Source: Xestospongia muta (lineage: Eukaryota; Porifera; Demospongiae; Haplosclerida; Petrosiidae). Taken from it: 64,000 nucleotides of DNA. Each line of letters begins with the position of its first letter. Position 1 is the stretch's first letter. The stretch spans positions 2,668,501-2,732,500 of the forward strand of contig OY848927.1 in NCBI GenBank assembly GCA_963693285.1, written 5' to 3'. The notes below the pieces were generated by a model, which saw only the letters and a list, made by a program, of their open reading frames with translations, searched no databases and was not told the origin of the DNA. Positions 22,498-33,700 of the stretch are shown here, one piece after another. The translations under genes were made by a program, and so were the position numbers.

Positions 22498-23760
22498 TTA
22501 TTTAGTTAGTAATAAATAGCGTAGCAATGTAGCTACAACTAGAACATTAACACTGTTACCTAGCAAGCGATAACATTGTCCTAATGTAATATCAGGAGGG
22601 AAAGTATGATCACTTGGAAAACACATTAGATTTGCTACTTCTTTAGGAGTAAAATATCGTAGTTGCAACTCTCTTAGAGGTTCCAGATTGCCTTCGCTAT
22701 TATCAGCCATCTTTTTCTCTTGATAGATACTATATAGTCTGTCTAGATTAGCCTGGGTATTGTGTTGAAGAACTGATCCAGTACCTACAGTATAGTGGTA
22801 GTATCCACGTGTAAAACAACAGGAACAAGTGGACTGAGATTGTACTATGTCCAATGCCATTGCATACTTTTGAAGAACTTTATCAGGGACTAAATATTGA
22901 ACGAGTTCTACTTCAGAGAGAGGTTCCAGAAACTTTGATATTGGTTTAATTACAGGTTTAATTATATGAGCTAACTTTAGAGGTGTTTGTTTGGGTTTGG
23001 GAACGTCATCATCAGTACAAGTCTCTATCTTTGGCATGAGAATGTCATCAGATTCTGGCTGTTCTATAGCAGATGCACGTGGTATTATTTCATACTCAGA
23101 ACCAGTATCAGTATATAGTACTGAAAAGGATGTATTTCCACTAGTACTTTGAACACCAGTAAAATCAGACAAGTTAGAAGGTAAGTATTGTGTAATAATG
23201 TCTATAGATTGATAAGGTTGTGTTGGTAGATCCACACTAAAGGATAATGGCTGTAGTCGAGCTAACAGATAATAACGTAATCTTGAATTAGGTATGCCAA
23301 ACTGTTTGGGAGACAATAAAAATTCTTGCACTTTATATCCAATTTTCTTTAGGACAGCCAGGAAATGATCTCTAGTTTGTGATACTTCAAAACCTTGAAC
23401 ATTTTCCATCATCAGATATCGAGGTACATTCTTCATCTCCCCTAAAACTTGCATTAAATGAAAGAAACTATCTGTCCTGTGATCAGCAGAATCTTCTTTC
23501 TTTCCTTGCCTGGTAAATGGCTGACATGGAGGAGAGAGAGTGAATATATCTGCTGATAACAAGTCTAGTTCCTTTGCTGTTAGACCTGAGATGTTTCTTT
23601 GGAGAAGTTTGGTAGATGAAAAATTGTGTCTGTATACACAATTGGCTGTTGTATTAATATCAATGGCTTTCAGTACAGTTAAGTCAAGTCCTGTCTTCTT
23701 GACAGCGTAGTGCCATCCTCCAATACCAGCATAGAATTCAATCACTTGCAAAGGTTCCAT
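22498..23760 (-). CDS. TRDMT1: tRNA (cytosine-38-C5) methyltransferase, DNMT2 family
   Basis: 420 residues in one exon. An in-frame Met lies five codons upstream (to 23775), but MEPLQVIEFYAGIGG aligns with the MEPL start of vertebrate TRDMT1. Motif I is FYAGIGG. The catalytic PPCQPFTRQG places Cys at residue 79. Motif VI is MMENVQGFE, and IPNSRLRYYLLAR follows. The DNMT2-specific CFT motif appears in CFTRGYYHYTVGTGSVLQ. The C-terminal part has LRYFTPKEVANLM and LLGNSVNV (motif X). The enzyme methylates C38 of tRNA-Asp and a few other tRNAs. All catalytic motifs are present. It lies tail-to-tail with the beta-helix gene (160 bp apart) and head-to-head with the TGN38-like gene. Confidence 0.95.
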   Translation of the reverse strand: MEPLQVIEFYAGIGGWHYAVKKTGLDLTVLKAIDINTTANCVYRHNFSSTKLLQRNISGLTAKELDLLSADIFTLSPPCQPFTRQGKKEDSADHRTDSFFHLMQVLGEMKNVPRYLMMENVQGFEVSQTRDHFLAVLKKIGYKVQEFLLSPKQFGIPNSRLRYYLLARLQPLSFSVDLPTQPYQSIDIITQYLPSNLSDFTGVQSTSGNTSFSVLYTDTGSEYEIIPRASAIEQPESDDILMPKIETCTDDDVPKPKQTPLKLAHIIKPVIKPISKFLEPLSEVELVQYLVPDKVLQKYAMALDIVQSQSTCSCCFTRGYYHYTVGTGSVLQHNTQANLDRLYSIYQEKKMADNSEGNLEPLRELQLRYFTPKEVANLMCFPSDHTFPPDITLGQCYRLLGNSVNVLVVATLLRYLLLTK

Positions 23761-23982
23761 ACAAATGTTGGGCATTAATTAGAGCTCTATTGATTGCACT
23801 CTTATTAATGCCCAGTGCTTCTGGAGTGGTTAAGAAGCTTCAGGAAAAATACGGGCGGTCTACATTGACGGTCTATCTAAATTCGTTATAAGAGGACGTT
23901 TATTGATTGGACTTTATTGTAAGCCAATTGAACGTAAATGTACTCAATCAATACTCTCTTACTTTTCTTTTAGAGTAATACC
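23761..23982. promoter_or_regulatory. Divergent promoter between TRDMT1 and the TGN38-like gene
   Basis: Only about 220 bp separate the two divergent start codons. The segment holds an inverted repeat (GGGCATTAATTAGAG near 23770 with TTATTAATGCCC near 23805) and a CCAAT box (about 23925). Shared control is an inference from the spacing. Confidence 0.5.
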
Positions 23983-26900
23983 ATGGTCAAGCTAGCCTTG
24001 TTGTTTATTGTCGTGTTACTGATCAGCATTAGCCGATCTAGTCCAGTTCCCCCGGTAGAATGCTCTGCCAAAATCTCAAGTGGCATAGAAAAGATTTTTA
24101 TTGGGGATATTCTAAAAAACCACAAGTGTAAACCAACTAAAGAGTTCATGATATTATACACAGAGGAAGAAATATTTGATGAAGAAGTTCTACACAATAA
24201 TAAGGCTCAAAGTGTTTGTGCTGGCTTATCTTCATTAGTCTTATATGGTGAAGAGCACCAACTGTTTGACAAAGTTTGTAAAGATGCTATCTTTACAGAG
24301 ACTGAGGTAAGACCTTAGATTAGTCAGTTCACCTGATACTTTGCCACACCCCCTTGGTTTTTATATAAATAATACATTAATCATTCTGTTCATTGTTTTG
24401 AAGATATCAATTTAAAGTAAACTATGTGTTTTAGAGACTAGAGGGATAAAATAGACACTACAAATGTTAGAAGACATAGAAACAGCTAGCTAGTCTAAGA
24501 GAAGCTTAAATTTCTAAATCACATCTATTGATGTAGTGGTTAACATTTATTGTTTGTTGCATGCATAAAGAGTTTTCTTTAGAAAATTGTCCAGGAGGAT
24601 TGACAAAAGTATGCACAGTATTATATGTAAGAGAATCACTGAGACTAGGGTAGCACAAAGAAGTAACACATCTAGGAGCATACTCTCCCTAAAATAACAG
24701 CTGAGCCCAAACATAGTACCATATGTAATAGAATTAAGGACAGGGTCTGCACTCTTACAGCAATACCTGCATATTTCATTAATTATATAAGTATGCCAGG
24801 CAGTAAGAAAGTTAATATAAAACTTCACATTCCAGTGGTTACTATGTATGCGATACACTTATTATAGGACAATTATTGTATCATTGTTACATTGTTGTAT
24901 TTATTTTATTTACTAGGATTTTTGTAAAGTGTCTTTGCACAAAAAAATGGAGGAATTAGCTCGCCAGTCACTTTTATCTGGTTTACCTGCTGCTTATATC
25001 AGTGCTCTTCAGTCATTGACTAAATTGGATGAAACTAGTTGTAATGCTGTGTGTGGTGGTCTCAAGAGTGAGATGTGTTCTATGCTGGTTCAACTTGGAC
25101 AAACATTCGTGTCTGTCTCATCAGATAAAGGTATCATTAATGCAATGTATTAAATTTGAAAAAATTACTTGTTCACATAAATTTTACAACATAGGACCAA
25201 ATTATAACATTCATAAAGCTTACAAATTTTCATGACCTGCTATAATGTTGTTTTTATTTTAGTTCATGTGAATCTCTCCATATGTTTTATTTTATTTTTA
25301 ACAATGACATATAGCAGGAGCACATGACAAGCAACAGTTAGTTATGAGAGTTGGATGCTTCTTTATGTCACTTTGTGATACTCATGTGCTCATGTAGACA
25401 GTTAACAAAGAAACCTCTAAAGTACAATACTTATAGTGTGCACTGATTGTCACTGTCAATATTTAACTGTCTAGCGTTTTGAGTTCCTACAACTATAAAA
25501 ATTTTTTATAAATTCATTTACGTCCATAAGTGACAACACATCAGGAGAAGTACTCTATTAATAACCATTCAAAATGGACATACATACATAACATGTAACT
25601 GAAATCAATCTTAGGACACCTGACACTCACAAATCATGCAATGTGGGAAAGACTGGTTATTTGTTAATAAGTGGTCACAATTATTCTACTGTTCTGATTG
25701 ATCAAAGCTTCTGATTGAGAAAATGGCTTTAAGGAGTTCTATAGCTTCTACTAACTAACTATCCAGTCTTCAACATAGCTTCTGTTAACTCTCCAGTCTT
25801 TAAAGTTAACAATAATCCAGTCCCTTACACCAATAGCAGGACCATCAAAATAATCTTAGGACAATTTTTATAATTATATTCTTATTTGTCTTGCATCAGT
25901 ATCATAAGCTAAAACCACATCCATTAGAGATCTCCTGTGCAACTGTTACGAAAAATTGCTTACACAAATAGTTTAAAAATGAAATTCAACTCACAAAATG
26001 CACAAAATGTATTCTTCAATAAATTTACAATGAATCCTTTACAGGTAGCAGACATTTGCTTTAGCAGTCACATGATGTTGTTTGATGTTACATGTAATGT
26101 AATCTTTACTGATATTATAGTTTATTTATCTGATATAGAGGCACTACAACTTATACTTACATACTCTAAATAATACTCTTAGACTCATCATCTGTGTTTA
26201 CAGTAAAACAAGAATATAATTCAACTAAAATTATATTATGAAAAATTGTCCTAAGACTTTTGATGTTTTTGTTGTTGCTGTAGAGGAGTTATCTTTTTAA
26301 AATAACCAATTTCTTGAGTTACAGTCATTTCCAATTTGAAATACTCGTGGTAACACTAATTGAATTCATTGATTGTGGTGTTAATCTGTGGTTACTTTAT
26401 GTAGATTAATTTCCTTTGTTGACTCTGAACGTTTGCATGCAACAATCTAACAAAACAATGTAAATGAACATGCAAGTATATGTGTATGTATGTACGATGT
26501 GGCCAAAGGCCCAAAGCAATACTAGGACCACCTGATATACATTATGTGTCAGGTGGATAAACTGTTGTTTTTGAGATGTCATTTCTTCCAAAGAAAGCGT
26601 AGAACACTCTGCAAAAACAAACCAAATGCACTTAAGTCTATAACATTGGCACATAGTATTCATCATCATTATTGTTAATAATACTTTATTAATGATATCA
26701 GTATAGGTATTAATATAGACAGGTACTTGTGATTAAAATATCTTGGTACAGGAGTATAAGTAAAATGAGATGTAGAGCATGCTCATCAAAAAGATGTATT
26801 TATCTTGCTCACTTTGTAGTTAGTCCCTTTGTTGTGTTCATTTAGGTAGTAGTGTGTTAAACGAAAAGTCAGATCACAAGGATACAGTGAATGACAAGGT

Positions 26901-28815
26901 ACCTGTTACTCCCTTTGAAACATCTGTGAACAAGACAGGTAATTAAAAGTATATAATATGTGAAAATATTTACTGGTTGTTTTGATAAACGGCCATTCTC
27001 TTTGCTTCATATAAAAGCTGGTGAGAATGGAAGTAGCAAAATTTCTCAAAGTGGTAGCAGACTTAGAGCCAATAATCCAAACAATGGAAACCAGTACAAC
27101 ACAGGTCAGGGAAGGCCTAACAACAAAGGACAAGGTCCAAATTTCCAAGGACAAAGACCAATTTCCTCAAATCAAGGAGAACCATCTTACCAACAAGGAG
27201 GCTCAAAGCAATCTCAAAATCAAGGAGGACAAGGCTGGAAGAATCTCTATCAAAATGGAGGACCATCTTACCAACAAGGAGGCCAAAAGATACTTCCATA
27301 TAATCCAAATCAAGGAAGACAAGCCTGGAATCAAAATCAAAGAGGATCATCTTATCAACAAGGAGGCCAAAAGCAATCTCCATATTATCAAAATCAAGGA
27401 AGACAAGGCTGGAGACCCAATCAAAATGGAGGACCATCCTACCAACAAGGAGGCCAAAAGCAATCTCCATATTATCAAAATCAAGGAAGACAAGGCTGGA
27501 GACCCAATCAAAATGGAGGACCATCTTACCAACAAGGAGGCCAAAAGCAATCTCCATATTATCAAAATCAAGGAAGACAAGGCTGGAGACCCAATCAAAA
27601 TGGAGGACCATCTTACCAACAAGGAGGCCAAAATCAATTTCCATATGGCTCAAATCAAGGAAGACAAGGCTGGAATCCAAATCAAGGAGACCAAAACCTA
27701 CCTCAATATAATTCAAATCAAGGAAGACAAAACTGGAGGAAACCTCATCCAAATCAAGGAGGCCAGAATCAAATCCCGCCTCAAGGGGACCAGAAACGAC
27801 CACCATCTCACCCAGGTCAACTAGGAAAAGACTTGAAGACACAATACATTCCTAGTCAAGGGAATAGGCAACCCCCAAATCAAGGAGGACAAGTTCCAAA
27901 TCAAAAAACAGGAATTTCAGATCAAACTAATAATATCCCTCCTAGTGGAGATGATAAGACAAGGAACAGTTCTACTAATGATTCAAACAATGAAAATAAT
28001 CAAATTGAGCCATCTTCTTCATCTAAGACCTCGTCTCCTATTAATGCCACAAATAATACTGCTGTTCTTACTAAACCTGAGAAGAACAAAGATACTAATA
28101 TTGGTGAAGCTCCCGAAGTGACTGGTGTACCAAAGGAATCTGTGATCCCCTTTAATATAGGAGTCTCTGATAATGGAAATCTTCCTCCTATTGTGAATGA
28201 TGATAATCATCAGAACGATAATTCATTTCTAGGTAAGTGTGATATAATTCTTATCTCAGTAGATATCATACCATAATGATATACCCAAATGTTGCTCATG
28301 AACCATTTCTAGGCCTTTCATTGTCTTTTTATGATGCTTTGTATTAAGACAGTCATTTTATATAATTATAATAATAATATATTTATTGTTAGATGAAGAT
28401 AATATTCTGCTAGGTGGTGCTGATAAATCCAAATCACAGTCTGCTAATCCAGCCGAAACACAGCCCACAGCACAAGTGATTGCTACAAAACCAACAACAG
28501 GTAAGATTAGTGTGTTCACAAGGCTAGCTATATATTTATTATTTTAGCCTCTCAAGACATAATTGTTGATGAAGATGAGACGTATCATGGATATGGGACA
28601 TGGCACTTTGTAACCATCTTTCTCCTCTTTGCTGTTATAGTGGTTGTTGCCTATTTCTTGATTCACAATCGTAAGAAAGTAAGTGTGTAGTATTATTCCT
28701 ATATATGTATTTATTACTATGTATGATTTAGCTTCGTGAGGGTGCGTCTGGTTATATCTCTGGGAAGAATCGCAGCAGAAGACTCCGTGAATATCGCCCT
28801 CTAAGTCAGCAATAA
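23983..28815 (+). CDS. TGN38/TGOLN2-like trans-Golgi membrane protein with Gln/Gly-rich repeats
   Basis: Seven exons, all GT/AG: 23983-24306, 24917-25130, 26846-26938, 27018-28232, 28393-28500, 28548-28678, 28732-28815; 722 residues. Signal peptide at 1-20. A cysteine-containing luminal domain covers about residues 21-180. Residues about 215-470 are Gln/Gly/Asn/Pro-rich tandem repeats, then a Ser/Thr/Asn/Pro-rich stretch. One transmembrane helix follows (WHFVTIFLLFAVIVVVAYFL) and a short basic tail ends EYRPLSQQ. The HNRKK stop-transfer and the YRPL (YxxPhi) signal near the C-terminus match the layout of TGN38/46 and the related KCT2 proteins, which cycle between trans-Golgi network and surface through YQRL-type signals. 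The assignment rests on architecture and the tail, because luminal parts of this family barely align. The polyadenylation signal AATAAA lies at 28835. Confidence 0.72.
25843..26265. mobile_element. Inverted-repeat element in intron 2 of the TGN38-like gene
   Basis: CATCAAAATAATCTTAGGAC followed by AATTTTT (25843-25870) is inverted at 26240-26265 (AAAAATTGTCCTAAGACTTTTGATG). Both arms extend inward through an AT-rich stretch. About 420 bp, non-coding. No target duplication is obvious. It is consistent with a MITE-type element. Confidence 0.55.
26266..26845. other. Remainder of intron 2, no exon seen
   Basis: It contains a short hairpin-forming repeat CCACCTGA...TGTCAGGTGG (26529-26557), echoed by GGACACCTGACAC at 25615. 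An 87-codon minus-strand frame here has no recognisable motif. Confidence 0.4.
27170..27770 (+). repeat. Gln/Gly coding minisatellite in the TGN38-like gene
   Basis: The unit of about 93 nt encodes NGGPSYQQGGQKQSPYYQNQ followed by GRQGWRPNQ. Three central units (27412-27610) are nearly identical, with degenerate units on each side. A shorter 15-21 nt Q/G motif underlies the array. The low stop-codon content keeps several other frames open on both strands, which explains the long overlapping frames. Confidence 0.9.
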
Positions 28816-28989
28816 TGAACAAATCTTTTCATGTAATAAATAAAAACGTTTATGCACTATGATTATTCCTCTTGTTTCTTTTTATCTAAGCTAACACCAA
28901 TGTTCTTGTTGCCAAGTATTATATAATAAGATAATTAACAGTTTCAAATAATGTCAATTGGTAATGTGTAATGGATATGTGTTTGTCTC

Positions 28990-30580
28990 TCATCGACTTG
29001 ATGTACCAAATTGAGCAAAGTAATCTTCATTTGGTGGGTTAGTGTATACTTCACAACTCATCACTTCTTGTCTGGAGGAAGAATTTATGTAATTATTTTT
29101 GTAGTATTGTCATTATCCTGTACCTTGCTCGTTGTTCGGAGGCCAGTTGCTTATTCTCTGCAGCTAGTTCTTTTTGAAGTTGCTCTCTTGTTTTCTTAGT
29201 CTGTAATTCTAGCAATAAAGCTGCTCTAGCTTCAGCTAATCTTCTTCTCTCCCACTCTCTCTCTAACTCTTGCTCTTCTTTCAGTATTCTCTGTTAGTAA
29301 AATGTTAAAATAGTACTAGCTTCTTCATGTGTATTTTTAGTGCATACCAATTTCTCCTCTCTCTGTAAGGCTTGTGTATGCAGTATTTCACTGACTTGAC
29401 TTGGACTCATTCCTTTCCAACGATCAGGTATAACTCTAAAATAAGAGACCATTAATTATTTTCCTCATGTTAGCTTGTACCGATGAGGTCCAAAAGCACT
29501 CTGAGCTACAGCTGGGTTCTCTGTCAACATATCACTGTGAATGTGATTACTCATTTCAATGAAGTTATTGTCTTGTTCTTGAGCAAAACTTTGTTGTTGC
29601 AGTGCAACTTTCTCTTTGAACTAAATGTTAATGTGAATAGTACTGATAATGTGTATTATTTCTACCTACCAAAGCCTGATTGTAGTCTTTAATGGCTACA
29701 TTAAGACCTCGCCGTGTCGCATCGTCAGCTTCAGCCAACTCTAAAGCTCTCTGGTCCATTTCTACTGCTTTCATATTATACAACTGATCTGCTTTCTTTT
29801 GTTCCATTGAAAGACGTTTCTTTTCACTAATTTGTTGACTCAACCATTCCCTATTAAAAATGTATTCTTCATAGTATTCTGTCCAGTTGCATCTTACGTT
29901 ATCTGTTCTTTCTGTAGATCTTGCCTACTATCATATTGGAGATCCTCACCAGGGAATACCTGCATTCCTGATACACTCAGACGAGGATCCTCATCAGAAA
30001 TCTAATGTACATGTATTATGTAATATGCCTAATATAACTGCTATGTGGTTTACTCTAGCTGGTAGATCTTTCTGTTTAAAATCTGGATCATTCAAGTCAA
30101 ATTCTCGCCTATCTTCAGTTCTTTGATTCTCTTTGCGATATTCCACAAGTGACTGTGAGATTGATGCACATGTAAACACTTTGTCTGTGTTGTACTCACT
30201 TTGTTTAATGCTTGTATTTCCTTCTCTTTACGTTGTTGCATAATTTCTGCTATTTTATCTGTACGCTTCATTTCATTAGCTAATTCATAAAGATACATGT
30301 AATAATACAAATGTTATAATGTACAATTATTATTACCAAATGCCATGTGACGTTGTTTCTCAATCTCCTCACTTCGTTTACGTTCTTGTATCTGATAATC
30401 TAAAGCTTCTATATCCACCTAAAGAATACAAAGTTTATATCTCTACTTGACAGCTATGCTTACACCAATGGTCCTCTGTCTAGCATTAAATATCCTGCTC
30501 TGCCTCTGTTTTTCCATATTTTGCCGTCTTTCAATAGCAGCAGCTTCTCGTGTATCGACTGCTACGTCTAACTTATACAT
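28990..30580 (-). CDS. RIBC2: RIB43A-like coiled-coil protein of ciliary doublet microtubules
   Basis: Ten exons on the minus strand: 30464-30580, 30337-30418, 30200-30279, 30054-30152, 29898-30001, 29670-29850, 29481-29620, 29348-29435, 29124-29290, 28990-29071; 379 residues, close to vertebrate RIBC2 (about 380). It is almost entirely charged coiled coil. Diagnostic segments are [20 protein letters not shown] near the N-terminus, [34 protein letters not shown] and the C-terminal [21 protein letters not shown]43A proteins are inner proteins of the doublet microtubule ribbon in motile cilia. A near-perfect X-box 56 bp upstream of the start codon supports ciliary regulation. RIBC1 is the alternative vertebrate orthologue; a one-to-many relation is possible. 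Confidence 0.92.
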
Positions 30581-30722
30581 TGTACCAGAAATTCAGTGAT
30601 AAAGAAAAGAACAAGTGTAGTTTGGGAGTTGCAAGCGTTGCTATGGTAACAAGTCAAGAGCCCGAACTGCACTAGCCACGCCTTTCATAATTAACCGTGG
30701 CTTAAAGTACACGGAATACATC
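30581..30722. promoter_or_regulatory. 142-bp divergent promoter, RIB43A-like / HDAC11
   Basis: Only 142 bp lie between the two divergent start codons, so both genes must share this region or overlap in regulation. It contains the X-box described separately. Confidence 0.65.
30637..30650. promoter_or_regulatory. RFX X-box
   Basis: GTTGCTATGGTAAC matches the RFX consensus GTNRCC-N(0-3)-GRYAAC as an almost perfect imperfect palindrome (GTTGC/GTAAC half sites). It sits 56 bp from the RIB43A-like start codon, the usual distance for ciliary X-boxes, and 72 bp from the HDAC11 start. Confidence 0.75.
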
Positions 30723-33700
30723 ATGGGAGGCAAGCAAAGTGTTCCTGAGGAGCCAACAGACAAGAATCCTGGAGCCAATGATGATCAACCAGAAGAGAAT
30801 AGAAGAGTGAGATTATACATTGATGTTGATCAGCAAAAATGGCCTATCTTGTACTCACCTGATTATGATATCTCATTTTGGGGATTGGAAGGCATTCATC
30901 CATTTGATAGTTCAAAATGGAGACGTATATTTCAAATGTTAATTGACCAGGGGATGGTGAGAGGATCTGAAGACACAATCCAGCCATTAGAAGCCTCTGA
31001 AGAGGACCTTTTAATGGTTCATACTCGAGAATATATACAAAGTTTAAAGGTAAGTCCACCATGATGGTATTTACCAATTATGATGACTTAATAATTATGT
31101 CATCTTTTATTATAATAGATAAAGTACAATTTGAGTACATTTTTGATAATTAAAAACACAAGAGGTGTGATCAAGTGATAGGATGTTTTGGTCTTCATCA
31201 TTGACTTGACTATGTGTACACCTCTTGTATATTAATTTATAATTGCAAACAGCTCTTTCTGGTTCAGTGTTCAAGTCTTGTTACTAATTTATTATACAAT
31301 TGTTAAGAGTTGTCTTTAGCTATCCCTTTAACAAACCTGACACAAAGAACTGATGATTATATTGCTTTGAACCACATTTTCTGTGTAATATCATACAACA
31401 TGACCAACATTGCACTGACAGTTCCTTTGATAAACTTATACATCAAACAATAAATTTGGTTAATGTGATTTGATAATGCATATTTGTGTGTTATCAGTAT
31501 CAGATTTCACTTTAACCCATACTGTGACTACAAACTACATAGTTACTGAACAATATACTATGATAATGTTGTCCTGATTATACTCTACTATCAGTTTAAA
31601 CTGATAAGGACTGTCATAATTGTATAATCATTTCTTTCGTAGACCAGTGCTAATGTAGCAATGGTTGTTGAAGTACCTCCAGTTGCTATACTACCTAATT
31701 TTGTGGTACAAAACAAAATGTTAAGACCTTTTCGTTATCAAACTGGTGGAACTATATTGGTAAGATGGATGGATGAATGGATGCATAGATGGATAGATAG
31801 ATGGATGGATTAATTAGATGGACATACTCATTGTATCAATTTTTTAATAATATCATTTGTAATTTTTTAGGCTGGGAAGTTAGCTAAAGACCGTGGCTGG
31901 GCTATTAATATTGGTATATTAAAAATACATTCATTAAATAGTAAAAATTATTTTACTAATTGTATAGGAGGAGGATTCCACCATTGTTGCAGTGAAGAAG
32001 GAGGTGGATTCTGTGCTTATGCTGATATAACATTAGCTATCAAGGTAGGCTATGTTATAACAACATTGTTGTATTGTTGCTCCCTCTAGTTTATGTTTCA
32101 ACATCTGGATGGCATTGCTAAAGTCATGATAGTGGACTTTGATGCTCATCAGGTGAGTATTATAGTACATACAAGAAAGTACATTACTACTGAACTATAA
32201 TCTCTTATAATAAAGGATATAGTATAAACAATATAATGATAGTTATTAACCTCGCTGCACGTGGGCACAAAGCGAGGTTACTGTAGTCTGTCAGTGTGTG
32301 TGTGTGTCTGCACTGCCTGTTACTGGGGATTGTTTTTGAACTGCTATAACTTGGCAAGCGGAGCGTTAGCAGCTACCAACGTTTAGCAACGAATAGAAAA
32401 ACATGTGGACTTTACAACAGTAGTATCAAGAACATTGTCATGGAAAATGAAAGCTTAAAACTCGTAAAAGAATTTTCAGGCTGCAGAGGTCAAGGTGCTG
32501 TTTCTCGAAAAGTAAATAAATTAATGTGGAGATTTTTTAGTATGTTGTAGGCAATCTTAGAGGAATACGCATCAGCAATACAGAAGGCCGTTGGTCGAAG
32601 CAATTGTCAGAAAAGTTCTGAAAAGTGTTTTCAAGATTGTACATAGACTTGGAGCGAAGTACTGCATTTAGGAAACGTCTCAAAGCACTGAAAAAACTCC
32701 TACTAATAGTTAATATATCGATTTATATTTGTACTACGGGACGTTTCCAAAGAACGTTTCATTTTCAAGTTACAATAAATTTTGTGTGTGAAATAATTAT
32801 TGATGCATTTTAAAGTGTCATGTAAAGGCTCAGAGAAACTGTCATCACGAATCTAGCACTTACTCTTGCTTGGCGATTGATTGATACTATCATTTACTCA
32901 GTTATTGCTTCACAGACATGGCAAGACTTATTTATATGTATTAGCCTTACTTGTTGGTTTATTGATTGATATGGATTGGATTAGGAAGGCGTGGCTGCGC
33001 ATGCCTAAGTTGAGTTGTGACCACACCTTCTGGAATTTATAAAAAATTTTCTTGCAATACTACCTAATCTAACAACATCATAGCTGGGCCTAAGCTGGCA
33101 TAGCATTTATAAATAACTTAGAAACTGCAGCGAGGTTCGGCACTTTAGTGCCTTTCATTATGATTGTTCTGGTCACCTTTGCCTGAGGTTTGTTTCAATA
33201 TAACTTATTTTACAATCTCTCTTAATCATATAGTTATTAAGTTGCTTGTTTCTTTGTTTCTATCTCATGGTTAATAATATATTTAAGATGTCATTTTAAA
33301 TGTACTAATGTTAAAAAATATCTTTCAGTAATTAATGTTTACAAGCTATGTATTATAAACTGTCACACTATACTTGCTTCCTTATATAGGAAAAGAAAAT
33401 GTACTGAATGTATATTTGCAGTACATCACTTAGTTGCTTAGTTGTTGTGATTAGTTAACATTATCATTTCTTTAAATACCATATATGGTCATAATGATTT
33501 GACTCTCTTGATAGGGTAATGGACATGAGAGAGACTTCATGGAAGATGATAGAGTGTACATTATGGATATGTATAATCGTTGGATTTATCCTAATGATGT
33601 CAGAGCTAAAGGTATGTGTATATTCTTTTGTGGATTTTCTAACTAGATACAGGACTGCATAATGAGAAAAGATGAGAAGAATAAAGGAATATTAAATGCC

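Noticed and set aside
23983..25130. Saposin-B domain in the N-terminal part of the TGN38-like protein
   Set aside because: There are several cysteines, but their spacing does not give the six-cysteine saposin pattern convincingly.
27021..27842. Overlapping open frames on both strands (up to 267 codons) in the Q/G repeat
   Set aside because: They follow from the stop-poor repeat. The frame 27018-28232 is the one that splices in phase with the other six exons.
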